Shown: positions 17,294 through 25,485 of the stretch, piece after piece
Layout of the letters: every line of letters begins with the position of its first letter
How positions within the stretch are numbered: the first letter of the stretch is position 1
DNA from: Falsiroseomonas ponticola
GTDB lineage: Bacteria; Pseudomonadota; Alphaproteobacteria; Acetobacterales; Acetobacteraceae
DNA: 64,000 bases
Direction of reading: 5' to 3'
Assembly: GCF_016805305.1 (NCBI RefSeq)
Contig: NZ_JAERQN010000010.1
Span: forward strand, 62,001-126,000
Translations under genes and position numbers: made by a program
Notes under the pieces: generated by a model
The model's input: the letters and a program-made list of their open reading frames with translations, nothing else
Database searches by the model: none
What the model was told of the DNA's origin: nothing

Positions 17294-18081
17294 TCGTAGG
17301 CCCCCATGACGTTCTGGTCGAAATCGATCAGCGATCCCGTGACGATGCCGGAGGCATCGGAGAGCAGGTAGGTCGCGAGCCCCGCGACATCCGGCGCGCT
17401 GACCAGCCGCCCGAAGGGCTGCGCCGGCGCGGCGCGGTCCAGCCAGTCCGGCGGGTTGCCGTCCTTCTGCTGGATGACGTGCTCGCCCGGCGTGTCGGCC
17501 CAGCCGAGATTGATGCCGTTCACGCGGATGCGATGGGGGCGGAGGCCGAGCGCCGTGTTCTTCGTCAGCACCGCCAGCGCGCCCTTCGACGACGAATAGC
17601 CCGTGAGGAAAGGCTGCCCGCCATGGCTCGACATGGTGATGACGTTGACGATGGTGCCGGTCCGCTTCTCCGCCACCAGGCGACGACCCACGGCCTGAAT
17701 CAGTTGAAAGGGCGCGCGGGCGTTGATGGCGAAAAGCCTGTCCCACAGCGCGATATCGGTGCCGAGGATGGTGCCGCGATCCGTCAGCCCGGCGGCATTC
17801 ACCAGCCCATCCACCAGGCCGAGCGCCGCTTCCGCCTGCGCGACGATGCCGGCGGTGGCTTCGGCATCCGCGAGGTCGGCGGCGACGAAATGCGCCTCCG
17901 CCCCCAGCGCGCGCAGCGCCGCGACCACGGAAGCACCCCGTTCGGCATTGCGGCCGGTGATGCAGACGGCGCGGGCCCCGGCCTCGGCGGCGGCGATCGC
18001 GCAGGCCTCCCCGATTCCCTGCGTGCCGCCGGTGACGAGCACGCAGCGGCCTTCCAGCGAGACTGTCGGCAGGACGGTCAT
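17290..18081 (-). CDS. SDR family NAD(P)-dependent oxidoreductase
   Basis: A 263-residue classical short-chain dehydrogenase. The cofactor motif is TGGTQGIGEA near residue 17, with NAAG near 95. The catalytic triad elements are a Ser in ITMSSHGG and YSSSK. The C-terminus carries the usual GSLIDFDQN in place of GxxxxVDGG. Its 4-bp overlaps with both iolG (upstream) and the phosphatase (downstream) show a single transcription unit, suggesting it oxidises or reduces an alcohol on an inositol-derived ring or a related polyol. The precise substrate cannot be read from sequence. Confidence 0.9.
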   Translation of the reverse strand: MTVLPTVSLEGRCVLVTGGTQGIGEACAIAAAEAGARAVCITGRNAERGASVVAALRALGAEAHFVAADLADAEATAGIVAQAEAALGLVDGLVNAAGLTDRGTILGTDIALWDRLFAINARAPFQLIQAVGRRLVAEKRTGTIVNVITMSSHGGQPFLTGYSSSKGALAVLTKNTALGLRPHRIRVNGINLGWADTPGEHVIQQKDGNPPDWLDRAAPAQPFGRLVSAPDVAGLATYLLSDASGIVTGSLIDFDQNVMGAYE

Positions 18082-19067
18082 GCCACCGTCACCGGGCGGC
18101 CTTCGGTGAGGGAGCGGTAGGCGGCATCGGCCAGCACCAGCGCCTGGCGGCCATCCGCCGCGCCGACCGGCATGGGCGTGCCCTTCTCGACGCTGTCCAG
18201 GAAGGCGGCGAGCTCGATGCGATAGGCATCGGCGTAGCGTTCCAGGAAGAAGTGCAGCGGCAGGTCGGTGGCGACCGTCTTGCCATCGGCCTGCTCGACC
18301 GTGGTGCCGACGCGGTTGCCGGCGATGAGCCGCCCGGCGCTGCCATGCACCTCGACGCGTTGATCATAGCCATAGGCGGCGCGGCGGCTGTTGTTGATGT
18401 GGGCCATGCGGCCGGAGGCGGTCTTGAGGATGATCATGGCGCTGTCGATGTCGCCGGCCTCGCCGATCGCCTGGTCCACGAGGACGCTGCCGGTGGCGAA
18501 GACCTCGGTGGGTTCCTCGCCCAGCATCCAGCGGGCCATGTCGAAATCATGGATCGTCATGTCCCGGAACAGCCCGCCGGAGACCTTGATGTAGGAGACG
18601 GGGGGCGGGCCGGGGTCGCGGCTGGTGATCACCACCTGTTCGACGGCACCGATGGCGCCGGCGCCGATGCGGCGGTGCACCTCGGCGAAATTGGGGTCGA
18701 AGCGGCGGTTGAAGCCGACCAGCATGGGCACGCCGGCCTTGGCGACGGCGGCCAGGCAGGCATCGACGCGGGGGAGCGACAGGTCGATCGGCTTCTCGCA
18801 GAAGATGGCCTTGCCGGCCTCGGCGGCGGCGATGACCAGGTCCGCATGGGTGTCGGTGGAACTGGCGATGATCACGGCGCCGACGGCGGGGTCCGCCAGG
18901 GCGGTCGCGGTGTCGCTGACCTGGGCGCCATGCTTGGCGGCGAGCGCCGCGGCGGAGGGGGCGTGGACGTCCACGATGTGCCGAAGCGCCGCCCTGCCGC
19001 TGGCGGCCAGGTTGGCGGCATGGATGGCGCCGATGCGCCCGGCCCCGAATTGTGCGAATTGCAGCAT
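18078..19067 (-). CDS. iolG: Inositol 2-dehydrogenase (Gfo/Idh/MocA family)
   Basis: A 329-residue NAD-dependent dehydrogenase that oxidises myo-inositol (or a related cyclitol) to the inosose, the first catabolic step. The N-terminal Rossmann motif is FGAGRIGAIHAANL. The CEKPIDLS motif carries the catalytic Lys, and the family-specific GFNRRFDPNF and GGLFRDMTIHDFDMARW (catalytic Asp-x-x-x-His context) follow. Divergent iolD and iolE supply the next steps, giving strong context support. It is the first gene of the leftward series iolG-sdr-IMPase-ABC importer. iolB, iolC, iolJ and iolA are not in the window. Confidence 0.92.
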   Translation of the reverse strand: MLQFAQFGAGRIGAIHAANLAASGRAALRHIVDVHAPSAAALAAKHGAQVSDTATALADPAVGAVIIASSTDTHADLVIAAAEAGKAIFCEKPIDLSLPRVDACLAAVAKAGVPMLVGFNRRFDPNFAEVHRRIGAGAIGAVEQVVITSRDPGPPPVSYIKVSGGLFRDMTIHDFDMARWMLGEEPTEVFATGSVLVDQAIGEAGDIDSAMIILKTASGRMAHINNSRRAAYGYDQRVEVHGSAGRLIAGNRVGTTVEQADGKTVATDLPLHFFLERYADAYRIELAAFLDSVEKGTPMPVGAADGRQALVLADAAYRSLTEGRPVTVA

Positions 19068-19189
19068 GGCGTCCCTTATGGCCCCCTGGGGACCGCGTTT
19101 GGCGGCCCCGGCTTGTGGGGCCTGTCATCAATCCGTAACACTGGCCCGGCCGTCAACTCGGCCCCGCCGAAACGTCCAGGACCAGTCCC
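19068..19189. promoter_or_regulatory. Divergent control region iolG / iolD
   Basis: The 122-bp gap must carry promoters for both arms of the cyclitol locus. It contains GGCCCC-rich short dyads and one A/T-leaning stretch (about 19127-19142) that is the likeliest core-promoter location. No regulator gene of the IolR or RpiR type lies nearby. Confidence 0.35.
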
Positions 19190-21022
19190 ATGGCCACCAT
19201 ACGCCTGACCGCCGCCGAGGCCACGGTGCGCTTCCTCGCCGCCCAGATGACCGAGGTCGAGGGCCGGCCCGTGCCCCTGTTCGGGGGCGTCTTCGCCATC
19301 TTCGGGCATGGGAATGTCGCGGGACTCGGCCCGGCGCTGGAGGCCAACCGGAAGGCGCTGCCGACCTTCAGGGCGCATAACGAACAGGCCATGGCCCATG
19401 CCGCCATCGCCTTCGCCAAGGCGCATGCCCGGCGGCGGATGATGGCCTGCACCACCTCCATCGGGCCGGGCGCCACCAACATGGTGACGGCGGCGGCGCT
19501 GGCGCATGTGAACCGCCTGCCCGTGCTGTTCCTGCCGGGGGATGTCTTCGCGAATCGCCGGCCTGATCCCGTCCTGCAGCAGGTCGAGAGCTTCTCGGAT
19601 GCGACGGTCTCCGCCAATGACTGCTTCCGGCCGGTATCCCGCTACTTCGACCGGATCATTCGGCCGGAGCAGCTGCTGGCGGCGCTGCCGGCGGCGATGC
19701 GGGTGCTGACCGACCCGGTGGAATGCGGCCCCGTCACCCTCGCCTTCCCGCAGGATGTGCAGACCGAGGCCTTCGACTGGCCCACCGAGTTCTTCCGCAA
19801 GCGCCTCCATCGCCCCCGCGCGCCGGAGCCGGATGCGCGGGAACTGGCGGCGGCGGCCGACGCCCTGAAGGCCGCGAAGCGTCCTCTGATCCTGGCCGGC
19901 GGCGGCGTGAAATACAGCGGCGCGGAGGCCGCGCTGGCCGATTTCGCGCATCGCCACGGCGTGCCGGTGGCGGAAACGCAGGCGGGCAAGGGGAGCCTGT
20001 CCTGGGACCACCCGCGCAATGCGGGGGCCATCGGCGTGACGGGCAGCGCGGCGGCCAATGCGCTGGCGGCCAAGGCCGATCTGGTGCTGGCCGTCGGCAC
20101 GCGGCTCCAGGATTTTACCAGCGGTTCGCGCGCGCTGTTCGGCGGCGCGACGCTGCTCGGGCTGAACGTCGCGGCCTTCGATGCGGTGAAGCATGAGGGG
20201 CAGCCGCTGGTCGCCGATGCCGCGCGCGGGCTGGTGGCGCTGAGCGGCGCGCTCGGGCGGTGGTCGGCACCGCGGGAGTGGCAGGAGAAGGCGGTGACCG
20301 CGACGGCGCGCTGGCACCGCACGGTGGAGAAGGTGACGGCCGCGCCGAAGCCGAAGGACACGGCGCTGCCGTCGGACGCGCAGGTGCTTGGCGCCGTCAA
20401 CCGCGCCATGCCGGCGGATGGCGTCGTCGTCTGCGCCGCCGGCGGGCTGCCGGGCGAACTCCACAAGCTGTGGCGTGCGACGGATGCCGCCAGCTACCAC
20501 CTGGAATACGGCTATTCCTGCATGGGGTATGAGATCGCCGGTGGCCTCGGCGTGAAGATGGCGGTGCCGAAGCGGGAAGTGGTCGTGCTGGTCGGCGATG
20601 GCAGCTACCTCATGATGAACAGCGAGATCGCGACCTCCGTCATGCTGGGCGCCAAGCTGACCATCGTCGTGCTGGACAACCGCGGCTTCGGCTGCATCAA
20701 CCGGCTGCAGCGCGGCACGGGCGGCGCGCCCTTCAACAATCTGCTGCCGGATGCTGCGCCGCGCGTCGATTTCGCGCTGCATGCGAAGTCCATGGGCGCC
20801 ATCGCCACCAAGGTGGACGGAATCGCGGGGCTGGAAGCCGCACTCCCCAAGGCGCTGGCGGCAAAGCGCACCAGCGTCATCGTCATCGACACCGACCCGC
20901 AGGTGAGCACCGCGGAAGGCGGCGCCTGGTGGGACGTGCCCGTGGCCGCCGCGCCGAAGGGCGAGGCCCAGATTGCAGCACGGCGCGCCTATGAGGCGGC
21001 GCTGAAGAAGCAGGAACACTGA
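19190..21022 (+). CDS. iolD: 3D-(3,5/4)-trihydroxycyclohexane-1,2-dione hydrolase
   Basis: A 610-residue thiamine-diphosphate enzyme that opens the cyclohexane ring in myo-inositol catabolism (diketo-inositol to 5-deoxy-glucuronate). It has the three-domain ThDP layout: PYR domain with the Glu of RAHNEQAMAH near residue 66, a central nucleotide-like domain, and the PP domain with GDGSYLMMNSEIATS as the ThDP/Mg2+ motif (about 469-483). The IolD-specific start GGVFAIFGHGNVAGLG is clear. iolE begins 1 bp after its stop, and both lie divergent from iolG. Confidence 0.95.
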   Translation: MATIRLTAAEATVRFLAAQMTEVEGRPVPLFGGVFAIFGHGNVAGLGPALEANRKALPTFRAHNEQAMAHAAIAFAKAHARRRMMACTTSIGPGATNMVTAAALAHVNRLPVLFLPGDVFANRRPDPVLQQVESFSDATVSANDCFRPVSRYFDRIIRPEQLLAALPAAMRVLTDPVECGPVTLAFPQDVQTEAFDWPTEFFRKRLHRPRAPEPDARELAAAADALKAAKRPLILAGGGVKYSGAEAALADFAHRHGVPVAETQAGKGSLSWDHPRNAGAIGVTGSAAANALAAKADLVLAVGTRLQDFTSGSRALFGGATLLGLNVAAFDAVKHEGQPLVADAARGLVALSGALGRWSAPREWQEKAVTATARWHRTVEKVTAAPKPKDTALPSDAQVLGAVNRAMPADGVVVCAAGGLPGELHKLWRATDAASYHLEYGYSCMGYEIAGGLGVKMAVPKREVVVLVGDGSYLMMNSEIATSVMLGAKLTIVVLDNRGFGCINRLQRGTGGAPFNNLLPDAAPRVDFALHAKSMGAIATKVDGIAGLEAALPKALAAKRTSVIVIDTDPQVSTAEGGAWWDVPVAAAPKGEAQIAARRAYEAALKKQEH

Positions 21023-21023
21023 G

Positions 21024-21908
21024 ATGCGCGTGAAGCTGGCGATCAACCCGCTGACCTGGACCAATGACGACATGCCGGAACTCGGCGCGGAAACGCCGCT
21101 CGAGACCTGCCTGGCGGAGGCGAAGCTGGCAGGCTTCGCGGGTGTCGAGCTCGGCAACAAGTTCCCGCGCACGCCTGCCGCGCTGAAGCCGATCCTGGAT
21201 GCGCATGGGCTGGCGCTGGCGTCGGGCTGGTACGGGTCGAACCTGCTGGAGCGCGACGTGGATGCGGAGATGGAAGCCGCGGAGCCGCATATCGCGCTGC
21301 TCTCGGCACTCGGCTGCACGGCGATGGTCCACTGCGAGGTGACCAGCGCCATCCATGGCAACAAGGGCAAGCCGGTGGCGGAGCGGCCGGTCCTGACCGA
21401 GGCGCAATGGGATGTGCTGCTGCCGCGGCTCGATGAGATGGCGAAGCGGCTCGGCGATCGCGGCCTGGCGATGGCCTATCACCACCACATGGGCACGCTG
21501 ATCGAAAGCGAGGCCGAGATCGACCGGATGATGGCCGGCACCAGGCATGTCGGCCTGCTGCTGGACACCGGGCATCTGACCTTCGCGGGCGGCGATCCCG
21601 TCCGCGCCGCGCGCAACCACGCGAAGCGCGTGACGCATTTCCATGCCAAGGACATCCGCGCCGATGTCATGGCGGATGTGAAGCGGCGCAACCTCTCCTT
21701 CCTCGACAGCGTGCTGGCCGGCGTCTTCACCGTGCCGGGTGATGGCTGCGTCGATTACGCTGCCGTGCTGCCGCACGTCGCGGCCGCCGGCTATTCCGGC
21801 TGGCTGGTGGTGGAGGCGGAGCAGGATCCTGCCATCGCGCATCCGCTCACCTATGCGCGGATGGGGCATGACAACCTCGCCCGCTTCGCGGCTGCCGCCT
21901 TCGGGTGA
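21024..21908 (+). CDS. iolE: Inosose dehydratase
   Basis: A 294-residue xylose-isomerase-like TIM-barrel enzyme that dehydrates 2-keto-myo-inositol to the trihydroxycyclohexanedione, the substrate of IolD. Family hallmarks are the start INPLTWTNDDMPELG, GVELGNKFPR, ASGWYG, AYHHHMGT with metal-binding His residues, LLDTGHLTFAGG, and HFHAKDIR. The order iolD-iolE with 1-bp spacing and a 4-bp GTGA overlap with the next gene indicates one operon. Confidence 0.95.
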   Translation: MRVKLAINPLTWTNDDMPELGAETPLETCLAEAKLAGFAGVELGNKFPRTPAALKPILDAHGLALASGWYGSNLLERDVDAEMEAAEPHIALLSALGCTAMVHCEVTSAIHGNKGKPVAERPVLTEAQWDVLLPRLDEMAKRLGDRGLAMAYHHHMGTLIESEAEIDRMMAGTRHVGLLLDTGHLTFAGGDPVRAARNHAKRVTHFHAKDIRADVMADVKRRNLSFLDSVLAGVFTVPGDGCVDYAAVLPHVAAAGYSGWLVVEAEQDPAIAHPLTYARMGHDNLARFAAAAFG

Positions 21909-22759
21909 CGAAGACCGTCATCCTGCATGCCGATGATGTCGGCATGTGCCATGGGGCGAATCTCGCCTACCTCGCGCTGTTCCGCGCGGGGCGGATCGAC
22001 AGCGGCAGCGTCATGGTGCCGTGCCCCTGGTTCCCCGAGATCGCGGCCGAGGCGCGGGGCGATACGACCCTCGACCTTGGCGTGCACCTGACGCTGACCA
22101 GCGAATGGCCCGCCTATCGCTGGGGGCCGATCTCGACGCGCTCGGCGGCCTCGGGGCTGATGGATGGCGATGGCTTCTTCTCGCCCAACGTCGCGACCCT
22201 GCGCGCGACGGTGAAGCCGGAAGCGGCGCTGGCGGAAATGCGGGCGCAGATCGACCGCGCCCTCGCCCTGGGCATCGATGCCACGCATCTCGACACGCAT
22301 ATGGGCGCGGCGCTGGTGCCGGAGATCCTGCCCCACACGCTGGCCCTCGCCCGCGAATACCGGCTGCCGCTGCTGCTGCCGCGCGACATCGGCAGCTACC
22401 TCGGCGTGCTGAAGCTGGGGGAGGTGGATCGCGCGCTCTACGCCGAGGCCTTCGCGATGATGAGCGAGGCCGGCATGCCGGTGATCGAGCGCTTCGCCAT
22501 GACGCCGAACCGCGAGGTGTCGGCCGAAAGCTACCGCGACATCGTCGTGCCGGCGGGGGAGGGGATCACCTTCGTCTCGCTGCACCCGAATGCGCCGGGC
22601 GATATCGAGGCGATCACGGCAGCGCATCCGCGGCAGAAGCCGGAATGGCGCATCGGGGAGTATCAGCGCTTCGGCGATGGCACCATGCAGGCGGTGATGG
22701 ACGCGCACGGCGTGGCGCGAAGCGGGTTCCGGGCGCTCAGGGATCGCTGGCGGGGGTGA
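21905..22759 (+). CDS. ChbG/YdjC-type carbohydrate deacetylase
   Basis: A 284-residue YdjC/ChbG-fold protein. Members are metal-dependent deacetylases of N-acetylated sugars such as chitobiose. The metal motif HADDVGMCHGAN begins at residue 8. The GVHLTLTSEWP and HLDTHMG motifs supply further His ligands, and the C-terminal FVSLHPNAPGD is typical. The start is GTG 21905, overlapping the iolE stop, so translation is coupled to inosose dehydratase. Its C-terminus overlaps the convergent LysR gene by 23 bp. A YdjC protein in an inositol operon suggests that the imported substrate carries an acyl or amino-sugar group, or that the family has a different activity here. Confidence 0.88.
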   Translation: MTKTVILHADDVGMCHGANLAYLALFRAGRIDSGSVMVPCPWFPEIAAEARGDTTLDLGVHLTLTSEWPAYRWGPISTRSAASGLMDGDGFFSPNVATLRATVKPEAALAEMRAQIDRALALGIDATHLDTHMGAALVPEILPHTLALAREYRLPLLLPRDIGSYLGVLKLGEVDRALYAEAFAMMSEAGMPVIERFAMTPNREVSAESYRDIVVPAGEGITFVSLHPNAPGDIEAITAAHPRQKPEWRIGEYQRFGDGTMQAVMDAHGVARSGFRALRDRWRG

Positions 22760-23591
22760 TGGCGGCTTCCGCCAGCAGCCAGTCGCGCAGCGCCGCGGCG
22801 CGGGGCGTGGGCGAGCCGGGGGGCAGCAGCAGCCAGTAATGGTCGCCCGTCGGGGCCTCGGCCTTCGACAGGCGCACCAGCCGCCGGCGCCGCACCTCCT
22901 CCGCCACGAAGGCGGGGGAGCAGATGACGGCGCCGAGTCCCTCCGCCGCCGCCTGGATCGCCAGCGTCGTGCTTTCGAACAGCAGGGGCGGGGCGGGGGG
23001 CGGCAGGCCGGCGGCCTCGTGCCAAACCGCCCAGTCCCGAGGCCGCACGCGGCTGCCGAGCAGGCTCATGCCCTCCAGCTTCCCCCGTTTCGCGGCGAAG
23101 GGCGCGACCATCACGGGTTGCAGGCGCACCGCGTCGCGGGCCGGGGGCTTGGCGGCCGGGGCGGTGCGGATGGCGGCGTCCAGCCCCTCCCGCGCGAAAT
23201 CCACGGCGGGGTCGGTGCCGGTCATCACCTCCACCTCCTGCCCCGGATGCAGGGCGCGGAAGCGGGGCAGGCGGGGGATCAGCCAGCGCAGCGCCCAGGT
23301 CGTATAGGCGCGGATGCGTAGCGGCGTGGCACCGCGCAGCGCCGCGGTGGCGGCGGCGATGTCGCCGAAGGCCTGGTTCAGCGCGGCGGCGTAGCGCGCC
23401 CCTTCCTCCGTCAGCCGCAGCGCATTGGCGCCGCGATGCACCAGCGCGACGCCCAGCGCGGCTTCCAGCTCCCGGATCCGGCGGCTGATGGCGGGCTGCG
23501 TCAGGTTCAGCCGGGCGCCGGCGCCGGTCAGGCTGCCGGTCTCGGCCACCAGGGCGAAGGCGCGCAGCGCGCCGAGGGGCGGAAGCTCCAT
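22737..23591 (-). CDS. LysR-family transcriptional regulator (GcvA-like)
   Basis: A 284-residue LysR regulator. The winged helix-turn-helix covers residues 1-60, with LNLTQPAISRRIRELEAALG as recognition region, followed by a periplasmic-binding-like effector domain. It uses ATG 23591, where homologous sequence MELPPLGALRAF begins, although the frame is open 36 bp further. It is divergent from the bug-enoyl-CoA hydratase-acyl-CoA ligase operon at 23716 and most likely regulates it in response to the acid taken up. The 23-bp tail overlap with the deacetylase gene is convergent. Confidence 0.9.
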   Translation of the reverse strand: MELPPLGALRAFALVAETGSLTGAGARLNLTQPAISRRIRELEAALGVALVHRGANALRLTEEGARYAAALNQAFGDIAAATAALRGATPLRIRAYTTWALRWLIPRLPRFRALHPGQEVEVMTGTDPAVDFAREGLDAAIRTAPAAKPPARDAVRLQPVMVAPFAAKRGKLEGMSLLGSRVRPRDWAVWHEAAGLPPPAPPLLFESTTLAIQAAAEGLGAVICSPAFVAEEVRRRRLVRLSKAEAPTGDHYWLLLPPGSPTPRAAALRDWLLAEAAITPASDP

Positions 23592-23715
23592 GGCCGCCCA
23601 GCATAACCAGGGCTTGGGGTAGGGCAAGGATTGCGCGCTGGCGCCGCCTGCCGCATGGCGTCAGACAGCGTTCACCAAGGCGGCCGCAGCGCCGCCCTTC
23701 CGGAGGAAACAACCC

Positions 23716-24687
23716 ATGCGTCGCCGCGATGCCCTGAAGCTGCTGCCCGCCGCCCTGCTGCCCCTTCCGGCCTATGCCCAGGCCTTCCCCAGCCGCCCCG
23801 TGCGCATGGTCATCCCCTTCACCGCCGGCGGCAGCAACGACGTGGTCGGGCGCATGCTGGCGGATGGCATGGCGGCCAGGCTCGGCCAGCCCGTGGTGGT
23901 GGAGAACCGGGGCGGGGCGGGCGGCGTGCTCGGCAATGACGCCGTGGCCAAGGCACCGGCGGATGGGCACACCATGCTGCTGGCGGGGTCGGGCAGCTTC
24001 GTCATCTCCTCCCTCGTGCAGCCGCGCCTGCCCTATGACCCCGTCCGGGATTTCGCGGCCATCGGCTATCTCGGCGCCTCGCCCAACGTCATCTGCGTGC
24101 ATCCCTCCATCCCCGCGCGCAACCTGGCGGAGCTGCAGGCCTTCGGGCGCCAGCGCCGCGAACCGCTGCGCTTCGGCACCCCGGGCGTGGGCACCAACGG
24201 CCATGCGCTCGGCGCCATGATCGGCGTGGTGCTGGGGATCGAGCTGGAGGCCATCCACTACCGCGGCACCGGCCCCGCGCTGAACGATATCCTGGGCGGG
24301 CGGCTCGATATCCTGACCAATGCCTCCGCGCCGCTGCAGCCGCATATCGCGGCGAATACGCTGCGCGCCTTGGCCATTGCGGGGCAGTCCCGCAGCGTGG
24401 CCCTGCCCGATCTCTCCACCAGCGTGGAACAGGGCTTTCCCGAACTGGACAGCGCCACCTGGTACGGGCTGCTGACCGCGGCGGGCACGCCGGCGGATCG
24501 CATCGCGGTGCTGCATGCCGCCGCGAAGGGAGCGATGGAGGACCCGGACATCCGCCGCCGCCTGATCGAGGCCGGCGTCGATGAGATCGCGCCGAGCCCC
24601 GAGCCCGGCCACTTCACCCGCCTGCTGGCCAGCGACCGCGAACGCTGGGCCGGCGTCGTGCGCCGCGCCAACCTCCGCGTCGATTAG
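23716..24687 (+). CDS. Bug-family (TctC) tripartite tricarboxylate transporter binding protein 1
   Basis: A 323-residue periplasmic binding protein of the Bug family, which captures carboxylates and related small molecules. The signal peptide MRRRDALKLLPAALLPLPAYAQ precedes the mature FPSRPVRMVIPFTAGGSNDVVGR motif (short form). The ENRGGAGG and ADGHTMLL ligand loops follow, and YRGTGPALNDILGG occurs mid-protein. No TctA or TctB membrane genes accompany it. It is followed 12 bp later by enoyl-CoA hydratase and then an acyl-CoA ligase, so its ligand is probably an organic acid activated to a CoA thioester. Confidence 0.92.
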   Translation: MRRRDALKLLPAALLPLPAYAQAFPSRPVRMVIPFTAGGSNDVVGRMLADGMAARLGQPVVVENRGGAGGVLGNDAVAKAPADGHTMLLAGSGSFVISSLVQPRLPYDPVRDFAAIGYLGASPNVICVHPSIPARNLAELQAFGRQRREPLRFGTPGVGTNGHALGAMIGVVLGIELEAIHYRGTGPALNDILGGRLDILTNASAPLQPHIAANTLRALAIAGQSRSVALPDLSTSVEQGFPELDSATWYGLLTAAGTPADRIAVLHAAAKGAMEDPDIRRRLIEAGVDEIAPSPEPGHFTRLLASDRERWAGVVRRANLRVD

Positions 24688-24699
24688 GAACGAGAGACC

Positions 24700-25485
24700 A
24701 TGTCAGACCCCGCCATCCTGCTGGCCGTCACGAACGGCATCGCGACGCTGACCTTGAACCGCCCCGCGGTGCGCAACGCGATCGACGATGCCATGCGCGG
24801 CGAGATGATCGAGGCGCTGGAGCAGGTCGCCGCCGACCCCGCCATCAAGGCGCTGGTGGTGACGGGCGCCGGCACCGCCTTCTGCGCCGGCGGCGATGTG
24901 CGGGGCATGAAGAACCGCCTGGCGGCGCCGGCCGAGGAGGTCGCGATCAATGGCTGGCGCCGCCAGGCGCGCACGCACAAGTCGATCACGCTGCTGCACT
25001 TGATGCCGAAGCCCACCATCGCGGCGGTGAATGGCGCGGCGGCGGGGCTCGGCGCCGATGTGGCGCTGGCCTGCGATTTCATCCTGGCTGGCGAGGCCGC
25101 GCATTTCACCATGAGCTTCATCAACCGCGGCCTGATCCCTGATGGCGGCGGCATGTATTTCCTGCCGCGGCGCATCGGGCTGGCGAAGGCGAAGGATCTG
25201 GTGTTCAGCGGCCGCCGCGTCGGTTCGGCGGAGGCGCTGGCGATGGGGCTCGCGGATCGCGTGGCGCCGGATGCCGATCTGCTGGCGCAGGCGCAAGCCT
25301 GGGCGGAGCAGGTGGGGGCGGGGTCCTCCGCCGCGCTGGCGCTGGCCAAGGCGACGCTGGACCGCAGCCTTGAATCCACCTTCGAGCAGGTGCTGGCCAT
25401 CGGCAGCCAGAGCCAGGCCATCTGCTACACCACCGCGGAACACCGCGCCTCCGTCACCGCCTTCCTCGAGAAGTCGAAGAAGTGA
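24700..25485 (+). CDS. Enoyl-CoA hydratase/isomerase family protein
   Basis: A 261-residue crotonase-fold enzyme. The oxyanion-hole segments AFCAGGDVRGMK (near 62) and NGAAAGLGADVALACD (near 110) are conserved, as is the GLIPDGGGMYFLPRRIG segment (about 145-161). One of the two catalytic Glu positions of true hydratases is Asp here (PDGGG), so isomerase, hydrolase or other crotonase chemistry is possible. It overlaps the following acyl-CoA ligase by 4 bp (GTGA). Together with the bug gene it forms a compact uptake-activation-oxidation operon. Confidence 0.88.
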   Translation: MSDPAILLAVTNGIATLTLNRPAVRNAIDDAMRGEMIEALEQVAADPAIKALVVTGAGTAFCAGGDVRGMKNRLAAPAEEVAINGWRRQARTHKSITLLHLMPKPTIAAVNGAAAGLGADVALACDFILAGEAAHFTMSFINRGLIPDGGGMYFLPRRIGLAKAKDLVFSGRRVGSAEALAMGLADRVAPDADLLAQAQAWAEQVGAGSSAALALAKATLDRSLESTFEQVLAIGSQSQAICYTTAEHRASVTAFLEKSKK

